From: Vitellaria paradoxa
Taxonomy: Eukaryota; Streptophyta; Magnoliopsida; Ericales; Sapotaceae
Direction: 5' to 3'
DNA: 64,000 nt
Assembly: GCA_019916065.1 (NCBI GenBank)
Contig: CM034233.1
Location: 5,276,516 to 5,340,515, forward strand
Shown here: in pieces, positions 28,101 to 40,100 of the stretch
Position numbering within the stretch: position 1 is the first letter of the stretch
Layout of the letters: every line of letters begins with the position of its first letter
Translations under genes and position numbers: made by a program
Notes under the pieces: generated by a model
Told to the model about the DNA's origin: nothing
What the model saw: only the letters and a program-made list of their open reading frames with translations
The model's database searches: none

Positions 28101-31100
28101 GCAGACATATTAGCTGAATAGAGAACAAAATAACCAAAAATTATGCTCACAAAAATAATAATCAATAAATTCAAATAATGGTAAACCCATCTCAAGATAC
28201 CCAGCACAACATTAATATCAAGTCTTTGGACAGTAATATTAATTGTAAGTGGTACTCTTGTTGTAGTGATCAAACATTGATAATAACTCCTGTCAAATAA
28301 TAAGCCAATCTTTGGATTGTCTCACTATTTACATGGAAACCTAATAATTGTCACATGTTTACCACCACAGGTGCATGTGTAATTCTGCCAAATATTAGCC
28401 TTCCTTTGGGCCGACCAATACTTGCATGAATAAATACATACACACAACCTTCTAATATTCAAAATAAAATAATTTCCACAAGATAGGTTGCTTTGGCAAT
28501 ATGTTGCTTTTATTAAATTATTGTTGAATATTATATACCAAAAATTAATAAATACCAAAATTTGAATTTAATTGATTCCTTAAATCAATTCCCTTAAAAT
28601 TAAAAGAAATTAAAACTCTTTAGAGCCCTTTTGAAATAAAAAAATAGATTTGTGAAAGGTAAATCCCTTCGCGAAAGGTTTCGCAACCTACGCGATGGGT
28701 TTCGCAACCTACGCGAAGGGTTTCGCAACCTACGTGAAGGGTTTTGAAACTTACGCGAAGGGTTTCGCAACCTACGCGAAGAGACTACGAACACCCCAAG
28801 GCTTTTCGTGAACTACCCTTTCTTGATTCGTTGAATCAAGATTAGGGTTTTACGCTAAAACTACTTTAAGTATCCTAAAAAAAAATAAGCAAATAGCATT
28901 CAATCATACGAAAAGAGAATTGAAACAAGCAAAACTTTCCAGCATGAACATTGAATGAATATTCATTAAAGAAACTTAATCCAGTGTGTATACATAAATC
29001 GTCATGCAACACCACGTTTAAAGCATGTACACGCATGTGTATATATATATATATATGCATACGAACAGCAATTGCATAAAAGAAGATCAAATAACTGAAA
29101 ATTTCAAAATTTTGAGAACTAAAAATTAATCCCCAAAATTTAAACCCTAGCCATTAAATCTTAATCCATAAAAAAAATTTCTCAATGATTCAGCATGAGT
29201 AGGCTCTGATACCACTTGTTGATTATTTAATTCATATCGAATCATCAAGAAAATAAATTAATGCGGAAGCGTACCTGAATCCATTGATGTAATTTTGTCG
29301 TTCTTGATCTTCCAAGCCAATACGTAGGTTTCTTTTCTTAATTCTCTCTGGCGATGGGATCTCAGATTGATTAGAAAACTCTTACGTATGACCTGGGGAC
29401 CATAACCTATTTATAATAACTGTAGAAACCCTACTTCTATTCGGCCCATCATAAAATAGAAATATGGGCTTAGGTATCTACACATTAAAGGCCCATACAA
29501 AATTGAGATGTTATAAAGCCCAAAACCTTAAAACCTTAACAGACCACTTTAAATGGGCTTAATCTTTATGATAGCCTATAACACACAAATAACATGTTTG
29601 GCCCACAATTGGTCATTTTCCAACATAGTTAACATAGGTAGCATTGTCTGGGAACATTAATTCTGGGGAAAACCTAAAAAAAAAAAAAAAAAAAACTGGT
29701 AAAAGCTGTATTTTCTTCTATTCTAATGGTTGTACCATGACTGTTGCAGCTGTCTTATGTTGGTTTCCAACTGATGTTCGCTACGTTAGTTCACTTTAAA
29801 AAATGCCTTGCCTGTTTTATTGGAACTGGAAGGGTGAACACAGGATCTATTGCTTTGATTGAAGTTTGTTTGACAGCGTTGGTTTTGAAAATTTCTGCTC
29901 TATCTTAGAGTTAATTTAACCTTTTTTTTTTTGTTTTGTATCAGGTTGGGGTTGATAACATGTGTATACTGGTACATGCTGTTAAGCGGCAGCCATTGCA
30001 GTTGCCTTTAGAAGGCCGAATTAGTAATGCACTTGTAGAAGTTGGACCGTCCATAACACTTGCCAGTCTTTCTGAGGTTTTAGCATTTGGAGTCGGAAGT
30101 TTTATTCCTATGCCAGCATGCCGTGTATTTTCTATGTTTGCAGGTTAGACAAATACTCCCTATCTAAATTCAATGACCTTGAAGTAATAGCAGTACTAGT
30201 GGCAGCAGAAGTGCTCGCCATTTATATTCTTAACGTTATTATTTTTCTGTCTATTTTAGGCTTATCAGTTAGTTATGTCTCGTTGTTTTGCAGCGTTGGC
30301 AGTTCTCTTGGACTTCCTTATGCAAATCACTGCTTTTGTTGCCTTGGTTGTTGTTGACTTTTCAAGAGCTGAGGATAAGCGGGTTGATTGTTTTCCTTGT
30401 ATTAAAATTTCTGGATCATATATCGATCCAAATGAAGGTATGGCTAAGAATTCTCACATGGCTGAATACATTTATATTTTTAGTGTCGTTATCACGTATT
30501 ACTTCTCGTAACCTGAGCATGGAAACTATTTGACGAAAATTATATGAATATGTAGGAATTGGTCATACAAGACCTGGATTAATAGCTCGATATATGCAGG
30601 TAATTACTATCCACTAACTTTAGGTTTTCTTTCCTTTAGGCGGCCAATTACATTATGCAACTATAATCTTAAGGGTACTCTGCAAAAAAATCAGAAGAAA
30701 ATATACGTTAAGGAAAAAAATAACATCTTATTACGTGTACATACACATATATACTAAAATATATGTATATGTAATGAGTTATCGAATATATGTACGTCTA
30801 GACTAATATGTGAAGAGAGGATACTGGATTGGTGTTCCCCTTCTCTCAAGCTCTGTAGTTCTCCATCTGTCAAAAATAGCCAATTGCTTCTAATGTTTTT
30901 TACAGTTGGGATAAATTTTGAACCTTATTCACTTTAGGGGTAAAATTGGAAATTTGCTTTTTTTTCCACAGCTGCTTAGTCACATTCTTCCGCGTTCTTG
31001 TTTGATTTTGCACGATAACTCAGGGTCTCATTTATTCACATAATTATTCATGGCCATAAATAGCAATAAAAAAATATGGCTGGTATCAGACCCACTTGCA

Positions 31101-34100
31101 TACAGGAGGATTATGGAGCTATAATTAGGGAATTTCTTGAAATTCTGATGGTTCTAAATGACATGAGTAGTATTACATTGCACTGCACTCTTATCAAATT
31201 AAGATTGAGTTTGGAAAGAAAAAATTAATTAACTATCAGTTACTAGTGACTAAAAAGTTAACCTTTTTTTTTTTTCTGTGTTTGGGAAAGAAAAAAAATT
31301 AACTTTTTAGTAACTAGCTTTTTATTAATTTGATATTTTTACCTTTCATAGTTTAAAAAAAGTTAAAAATATTAGAGAGTGAATATAATTATTTTAAAAA
31401 ATGCTAAAAAGTGGAGTAGTTAGAACCTGATTAACTGGCTTGGTTGCCAAATACAACCTAATTGTTATTGTAATCTTGTATTATGACCCTTATCAGGAAG
31501 ATAAATGGCTCTAACAATCTTGTATTATGACTCTCATTGGAAAGATAAATGGCTCTAACAAGTTTGCAAATAATATATATATATATATAATCTGTTGTAC
31601 AAATTTGTTTCTACAACAAGTACTAATCAGAATGAATTGTGACCTCAAGATATTTGATTAATAATTGTGGAAATGATCTGAATGCGCATAACAATGGTTA
31701 CTATCTGAATTTAATATAGCATGCCTCTAGTTAATATAGCATGCCTCTAGTTAGTCTTAGTAATTGACATGAGGATATCTGAATTTAATATAGCATGCCT
31801 CTAGTTAGTCTTAGTAATTGACATGAGGATTTCTTCTGTGGGTCGGGAAGAAATCCGTAGCCGTTACCCGAAGGTGTGCACTGGGTGAAGCCCGTCCCAT
31901 GGACCAAGCCGGCAATGGCCCACGAGGTGGTAAACCAGCCTAGGCAAGCCCTGACTGACCGGCTCGATCGAGAGAAGCTGTTAGAAATCCGCCAAAGCGA
32001 TAACCCACCCCCGAAGGGGAGTCGAACCTGGGACCGCACGCGGCCCAGGCTTTGAGGCATCTCCGAACTTCCGCTCAACCACCCCCGAAGGGGCGACATG
32101 AGGATTTCTTGACCAGAGATTTGGTGGATTTGTCTGGTTCCATGGTATGACTGGTGAGCGTTGGCAGTCAAAACTATGTTCACATTAACTTCTTAAATTT
32201 GAATGTGTTTTCCCTGCTGGAACAAAAAATTAAAAAAAAAAAAAAATAGAAGGGCAAACTACATATATACTGATCTTAAACATTTGATTAATTATGTATA
32301 GGCTTCTTAGCATTTAAAATTTACATGAATATCTTTATTTTTAAAAATTACTGACCATGAGCTTTAAATTCTAACTCTGTTATAATATTGACAATTTTAT
32401 TATCAATTTAATTAAATTAATTATAAATAATATAAATATAAATTTATATACATATACTGTAAAATATATATATATACATATAAGGCGGGGGGAGCGGCAG
32501 CGGGCGGGGATCTAGAAATATGACTCGGTAGTTGACATTGAGCTCTGTTCGGGTCCGGTTACATTATCCATGTATTTTTTATGTTAAAAAAATATAAATA
32601 TATCTAAACCGTTAAATTTTAAATTCAACCGTCGAGCCTCAGCCTCCGCTTTTTCTAGAATATAGTACTCCCTCACACGCAGGTCGTTCGCCGACGTCGC
32701 CATTGGGAGGGTTTGTGCCCATACCAAGTTTCCTACGGCGCTGGATTGTTCACCGGCGACCTTGCCACCAACATCGCCATTGGGTGTGGTCAACGACATT
32801 GCCATAGGGTGCGGTCACGACGACGAAGTCTTGTTCACTGGATGGTGGGGCTGCTGGGGCTCGGCGGCGGGTCGCTTTCGCTGCCCTTCGCAGCTCAAAG
32901 CGACATCGTTCTCATACTGCCTAGTCGATCGCGATTCGAGTGGATCACGCTGGAGTTCAATTCCGGCCGACGCGGCGACTCGGTTACAGTTCCACTGCTT
33001 CGTAGCCCCCGTCATCCCACGTTTCATTTCATCGGACTCACGGGGCTCAGCGTCGCCGGAAAACCGCTGGGAGTCCCACCGTCGGTGTTCGCATTGGACG
33101 GAAACGACGACGGAGGGGTCATCGTGGACTGCGGAACCGCCGTGACTCGGTTGAATGCTCAGTCCTACGACTCGCTGCAAGTCGCGTTCGCGAGACTGAC
33201 TAAAACTTGGTTCGCCATCTTCGACACGTGTTACGAGTGCGAGTATCCCAACGTGTCGTTTCAATTCGCCAGAGGCAAAAGTCTAGATTTGCCAGCGGAG
33301 AACTATTTGGTACCAATAGACTCAAGGGGAAAGTTCTGTTTCGCGTTCGCTCCAGTGGATCGGAGAATGTCTATTATTGGTAACATAGAGCAGCAGCGGA
33401 CGCGTATCAGTTACGATCTAGCCACATCAGTAGGAGAGATGGCACATCGCGTGTGAGGGAGTATTATATTTGTAGATGCCCGCCGCCACCGTTGCTTATA
33501 TATATATTGCTGTGTGCGCGCGCGTAAACTTATATTTAATTTATTTGTAATTAAGAAGGTAATTAATAAGTTGAGAGTAAAATTGTTTTCACAATAAATA
33601 TTTTAAGAGTTAGAGCTCAAACTAACAGAAAGGGTTGGGGTTAGTAAATTTTAAAAATAAGAGAATTTATGTAAATTTTAAATCTTAAGAGGGTTTATAT
33701 GCAATTAGTGTTTAAAGGAGGTATGCGTAATTTATCCGAAAAAAAAACATGCCAACCTAATTTTGTACAGCTTGATTGATAAGTTGTGTCATCTAACCCA
33801 TCCTCTGGTCACCCCTTACGGAAAAGCGGCTGCGGACTTCTACATACCAGAAGTTTGGTGCGGAAGCATGCTAGTATTAAAAGTCTGGTATTGAAAGTCC
33901 ACAAAAGATAAAACTTTCTCATGTACTTTTTAACTAACCCAACTTTATCAAATGTATATTCAATGATAAATCTCGACTACATTGTATTTAGGCCTTGTTT
34001 AGTTGGCCAAATAATTACTAAAAATTATAAAAAGTTACAAATATTTATCTATTTTTACCAATTTTTGTCATTTTTGTTTTTCATACGCTTGTTTTCAAAA

Positions 34101-37100
34101 TTTAAAATTTACAAACTTTTATGAAAAAGTTACACAAAACTGTAAGAACTTTTTTTAATATTTGTTAACTTTTTGTACTGGTTTTTGATCAAAACCGTTA
34201 GAACGGCTTGTTTTTTACCGTTTCAACGAATTATTTTGATGAATTTTGGTTGGTTTACTAAATACTAAAAAGTGACTGATACAACCTACTTTTTTTAATT
34301 TTTTGTCATTTTTGCTCGTCCAAACGGCCTCTTAATATATCAATGGAGGTGTTAAAAATGATTACTGCAGCCAATTGTGCTAGGTAGAGTACAATATTTT
34401 TGCATTATGCGCCATATCCTCTAATACTTGACTCTGAAAATTTAGACAGTAAACAATTGGCTAAATGGGAACAGCAAACTCATGGTTGAATGTTGACCGT
34501 GTTCCTTCCACAATACTTATATGGGTAATGCTATTATACCAAGAAAACATTTTTAGAAAAGTTATCCAAATGACGTGGGAAGTTGTGGGCCTATCAATTA
34601 AAACTAGATACCCCACTAAGGTATCCTTTAATTATAAATTGCCACTGCCATACTATTCTGGTTAAGTTTTCTATAAAATGTTTTTGGTAGAACATCATTT
34701 CCTATTTGTACATGAATGCTTACCAGGTATTTAATTCATGAAGCTCCCTTTTGGTAAAATTGTGCATGATTACTTGTTTTGTTATGCTTTGTGTACCTTT
34801 TTTTCTTACACTCTGGTTCAATTGTCCTTTTCTAGGAGATTCATGCACCCATTTTGAGTCTTTGGTGGATCAAAATAGTTGTCGTTTCCGTTTTTACTGC
34901 TCTTGCCTTGGCTAGCATTGTAAGTTGCCCAATTTATCTTTTAATATCTTTTTTATGTACACAGTCACATCTATTTTCCTTGTCCGCTGCTCTCACCTTT
35001 TGAGTTGACTTTCTGTTCTTTTTGATTCTCAAAGGCATTATGTACAAGGATTGGACCTGGTTTAGAGCAACAGATTGTTCTTCCCCGGGACTCATATCTT
35101 CAGGTTTGATTTCGCAATACCTGCTGGTTTCATGTAATGTGCATACTATGGGTGGCAATGGATTATGGGACGGGCCTGGTTTAGAGAACCTCATTTCTAA
35201 CCCTTACCCAGGGACTGAAACAGCAACCTTGACTTGGGGCGCATTAGTGGGTCCCATCAATTGTGTTTAAAGTTTCATCACTTTTTCTGCCAGCTGGCAG
35301 TTATTTATTGACTTAAGGAGTTCGCTTCTGTGGTCACTAGACACCAAACCATCACCAGGAGTAGATAGGGGGGGAGACTTTTAAAGCATCTTTGACACCT
35401 ATCCAGTGGATTAAAAAAAAGGGCCAATATTGGATTTGGTTCCTTTGCATAGTTTTAGCTTGTGGCTGTTGAGTTTGTTTCTTTGTTGCCACACTCTTAT
35501 TTCAACATCATCACAATTCACAAATATTTTCATTACTTTAACCAGTGGCAACTCCACCTACTGGGTATACTTCAACAGTTCTGGGAAACATGGTCTTGCT
35601 CAACCATCTTAAACCCAAGCTGTGATTTACTTTGCTTCGTCATTCCCACTTAGTTCCCCATTTTGTGCATCCCGAAACTTTCACATTGGGGGTGGTTTGA
35701 GAACCAAATTGTTGGGGCAAATTTCCTCATCTATACAAGTTGTACTGTTATAGTGTGCTGCTTGGAACAACATTTCTTTACCTGCAGGGTTATTTCAGTA
35801 ATGCTTCAGAGTATCTCAGAATTGGACCACCGCTATATTTTATTGTGAAAAACTACAATTACAGGTATCATGCTGTCAGTTATTCTTATTTATCCAAAAA
35901 AAATTGCTGTCAGTTATGTCCTCTTATGCATCTGATTTAGTGCCTGTTACTAATAGCATCTTCTGGAAAAAGTTTAGCATCAGTTTTTCTGTTAATGTGT
36001 GGTTATGTATGCTTATGTGTGATTTACATGTGGATTTCTTCCTTTTCATGAGGAGAAGTTTTCTTCCTTCCATGCTCCTAATGCAAGATCTGTTGACTGG
36101 AAAGTTATGATTCTTTTGAACTACACTCATTTCAGTCTCAGTCCTAACTAGTTGGGGTCAATCCTTTTCCTCCATTCATTTTTGCCAAGGCCATATTTTT
36201 CGTGTAAGTGATTAGAAATTACGTCTATCCTTGGCAATTTCAGTCCATGTATAATTGGTTCTACATTTCATCATTTTTACACCTGCACCTTGAATCTAGT
36301 CACTCTTTCTTGCTAGCGCTTCTCTAGTTCTACATTGGGTAGGCATGAACAAACCTTCTTAAATAACTTTATCTCAATTTTTTTTCTATTGGTGTCACCT
36401 CAACTTTTTCAAATATATTCATTTTTTATCCTGTCGTTCTTGTTCTACACATACATCTTGCCATTGCCATTTCCATCATACTCCTCATACGAGAGTATTG
36501 TTTCTCAATGGTCCAATATGTATAATAAATTATAGTTGGTCTATAAAATTTACGTTCAACTATTCTACTATCACACAAAACCATTTTAACTACCCTGATC
36601 AAATCCTATGGATACATTTTTTTCAATCTCTCCATTTGCATAGATAATTCATCCAAGATATTGAAAATGATTACTTTGGCACTTTTTGTTCCTCAATTTC
36701 ACTATGGCCTGGTTCTTAGTTTTAATGTTACTAAAATGACAATGCATATATTCTGTTTGAGTCCTACTTTAGAACTCCTAAAGTGTGCTTCCAAATTTCT
36801 AAATTATGATTAATCTCATAATTCTAACTTACGACACCAAGGGTGTTGTCTTGAACACGCTTGGTAAATTCGTTCATAACCAAATTAAAAAGATAAAGGT
36901 TTAAAGTGGATCCTTGGTGCAAACCAACTGTTTTGAACTATCTAAACTTCAGTAAAATATGAATCCCCTAGTACTCTTGTTGAGAAAATCAGACGTGTGA
37001 ACGCATGCATCCCATATCCCCTTTGCTCGCACACACACAGAGATGTGACTACAATTGTGGAAATTAAATTTTATCTGCATGTCATCTTTGTCAACTATCC

Positions 37101-40100
37101 AGGAATGTCCGAAGATATATAAATATTGATTAATTATCTATGGATGTCTCATGGAAGTTTTGCATTGTATGTTGATAAATATGTATATGTACGAGCAGTA
37201 TTTTGCTGGTGGATGTTTAGAGTATAATTGCCTTTTAATGTTTGTTTCGCAAACACACTGCATGTCACTTATACATCTATGATCCATGTTACATGGAGCC
37301 GGGTTGGGTAAATGTTTAAGCACCGAAATTCATCTAATTTCTATGTCTAAGGACACGAAAACATGAGAGAATATTTACATAATTTTATACGACTTCTATT
37401 TTCTGAGGTAAAATGGTATTTGCAATGTATCATAGATAATATGTGAGTTTTGTGCATATTTGGTAAACTTGATTGGTAGAAATATTTATTACGTGCTACC
37501 TGCTAAGAAGGACGAATATGTACATGTGATATGGCGATTTTGAGAAAATAAGAATGCTAAAAATATGTAATTTATGTTTTTTTATTAATTGCATATAAAT
37601 TTAGCATTCACATGAACCCTAATTCAAAATTAAATTACCAATTTACCATAGTTTAAATATATTTCAACGTTCAAAATAGTAGTAAAGGTGTAATAAAAGA
37701 CTTATAATTTTAGGAGTTTCAGTGACTCAATCTTAAGTATATTCTAACCATAATTGGAAAGAAATATGATAAAATAATTGGACATGTCATTTGGCATGTC
37801 CAACAAGTATTTAGGCATGTCCAAAGAGTATGCATTCGATATGTGTCAGATACGAATAGTCACCCATTTTGATGTGGTCTTGCTTCATAGGTATGTGTGT
37901 CTGACACTGTATAAGTTGGATAGATTTTTGATACTCTCGTCCAAGTGTCTTAGTGTCCGATACAAATATTTCTTACATTTAGATAAGGTCCATGTGACAC
38001 AATTGAATATTTATTTAACTATAGTTTGTTACTTCAAATATTTCATTGTTTTTATAGATTTCTTGATGTTCTATTTCAAGTTTGTGGTTGTAACTGTAAT
38101 TTGTCTAAACATTTTTTGTCATAGAATCTCCATTGCTATTTCACATTTTTTGATCCTTGACATTACAATTCCTATCAACGTTTTCTTTCATTGAACAACT
38201 AAATGCTATGCTACATCTCAGACTTGTGTTTATGGATATTGTATTCCCTCTATGATTTTTCATGTTCCATAGAAGGAAAGAGAAAGCTTTAGTTATGGAA
38301 TTGTGCGCTAAAAGAATCAATTTTATACATCAAAAAATTCCATAGAGTAGTGGTGTAGAATCATAGAGAAGAAGAAAGAATCAACGAAGAAGAAGAAGAA
38401 GAAGAAGAAGGAGAAGGAGAGGGAAAAGAATAGCAGCTGTAGGGAAGAAGCAACCAAAATATCATTCTATCAATAATGTTCTGTTAATCCTAATTAAGGT
38501 TTAAATAGAAAACATCGTAGGCATAACACAAAAGCCTAAAATAAAATAAACCTAATACTAAAATAGCCCAAAACAAATGGGTCCAAAATAATAAATAAAA
38601 TAAAACCTAATTAAGTAAAATAAATATTAATAACCAGTCCATAATAATAATGGTTGGATCTCCTTGGCGCGAGATCCATACACACGTCCATATTGTCTAC
38701 TGGTGTCCGCACCAACTCTCCCGGGGTAGAAAGAACTCGGCTCTGATGAGGAGGTGGCATGGTGACTCATAAAACTCCATGAGGTCTGGATCAAACTGCT
38801 GCAGTGTTTCAGCGGGAATCCAAGTGCAATCAAAATTAGGACGACCAATCCAACGAACTAAGAACCTTCGAACCGCGCTATCCTTGGTAAGATCAACCTG
38901 CTCATCTAAAATAGTATTAATTTTATCATTGTGTACAGGGACTGGTGGTAGTGATGAAGTAGTAGGTATTAAATCTGGGTGATAGTCAACGGTTGGGGCA
39001 TCCAATGGTTCATCAGGGGATTGAATATGTCCTTTGTAGGCAACAAGGTTCTCAACATTAAAGATGGGGCTGAAATTAAAGTGTGATGGAATATCAATGA
39101 CATATGCGTTTGATCTAACTTGTTTTAAAATTTTAAAAGGACCAACACTACGAACTTGCAATTTCGAAACAGATCTAGAAGGAAAACGTTCCGGCCTTAT
39201 TCTAATCATCACATAATCACTAACATTAAAAGCAACATGTCTTTTATTTAAATCAGCTTTAAGTTTATATGTCGCATTAATCGACTCTAAGCACTTATTC
39301 ATATCAACATGCAAGTCTTGAATATGTTGCGCAAACGCATCAGCCGACTCAGACACTCTAGCAAATGGAGACATGGGAACTAAGTCTAAAGGTTTTCTGG
39401 GCTTATAACCATGCATAACTTCAAAAAGGCTCATTCCTATTGACCTATTCACGGAGTTTTTGTGGGCAACTAAGTAGTAGGAAGGATTAAATCTCAATTC
39501 CTATGATGGTCTTTTAACTAAACACCTCAATAGATTCCCTAAGCTATAGTTAACTACTTCTGTTTGGCTATCAGTTTGGGGGTGATATGCAGTGGAAAAT
39601 TGGAGTTTTGTACCAACTAGGTGCCAAGGTTTTTCCAAAAATAGCTAGTGAAACGAACATCCCTATTAGTCACTATGGTTTTAGGTAGACCATACAACTT
39701 GACGATCTCTGAGAAGTATAACTTAGCAACTCTAGAAGCATCAGATGTTTTACTACAAGGAATGAAGTGGGCCATTTTAGAAAAATGATCTACCACCACA
39801 AGAATAGAATCATGTTCCTAGAAGTGCGAGAGAGTCCTAAAACAAAGTCCATACTAACATCTTGCCAAGGACAACTAGGAACAGGAAGAGGGGTATAAAG
39901 ACCAATATTCTGTTTCCTATGCTTAGCTAACTAACAAGTACGACATTGACTTACTATTCTACCAACGTCCTTCTTCAAACTCGGCCAGTATGACGTTCAA
40001 CTTCTGTTATGGTCTTGTCACGTCCAAAATGTCCTGAAAGACCTCTAGCATGAACTTCCCACACTAGGAAATCCCGTACTGAAGTTCTCGGGATGCAGAG

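Larger units (their letters stand above)
23270..29625 (-). mobile_element. Ty1/Copia LTR retrotransposon, full-length but broken, antisense in NPC1 intron 19
   Basis: A 6.36-kb element with 408/409-bp LTRs, a tRNA-Met primer site and a polypurine tract; domain order on the minus strand is gag, integrase, reverse transcriptase, RNase H (Copia order). Flanking 5-bp sites are TATTT and TAGTT, an imperfect target duplication. The LTRs differ at only two bases and one indel, so insertion was recent. The coding region nevertheless carries several stops and frameshifts, so the element could not encode its own machinery. It sits between NPC1 exons 19 and 20, which still join in frame. Confidence 0.95.
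20214..29944 (+). other. NPC1 intron 19, 9.7 kb, transposon-filled
   Basis: Starts GTAAGT and ends TATCAG. Holds a 175-bp tandem duplication (20928-21277), a possible LTR remnant (about 21936-22540), an unrecognised coding-like stretch (about 22957-23269), and the Copia element 23270-29625. The stretch 29626-29944 is ordinary AT-rich intron with an A-run at about 29677. Confidence 0.85.
30600..34835 (+). other. NPC1 intron 22, 4.2 kb, dense small-element nest
   Basis: Holds a dispersed AT-rich repeat (31212-31440), a local tandem duplication (31702-31829), a SINE (31836-32094), a protease gene fragment between inverted repeats (about 32505-33480) and a Tourist-like MITE (33991-34332). The remainder is AT-rich intron, with (AT)n runs at about 31571-31590 and 32463-32482. 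Confidence 0.85.

Noticed and set aside
28665..28786. CRISPR-like array
   Set aside because: Units are contiguous without spacers and the sequence is plant nuclear, so it is a minisatellite.
28600..28794. Arginine-rich heptad-repeat open frame
   Set aside because: Produced by the 21-bp minisatellite (a multiple of three); no start context or partner domain.
31785..32183. 132-codon open frame on the minus strand
   Set aside because: It is the SINE body plus flanks; the GC-rich non-coding element leaves a chance open frame.
32815..33264. 149-codon open frame on the minus strand
   Set aside because: Antisense shadow of the GC-rich protease fragment; no homology of its own.
35159..35260. Partial copy of exon 24 (CCTGGTTTAGAG) in intron 24
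   Set aside because: Only about 15 bases are similar; consistent with chance.
37778..38194. 138-codon open frame in intron 25
   Set aside because: Low-complexity hydrophobic translation of T-rich sequence, no recognised motif.
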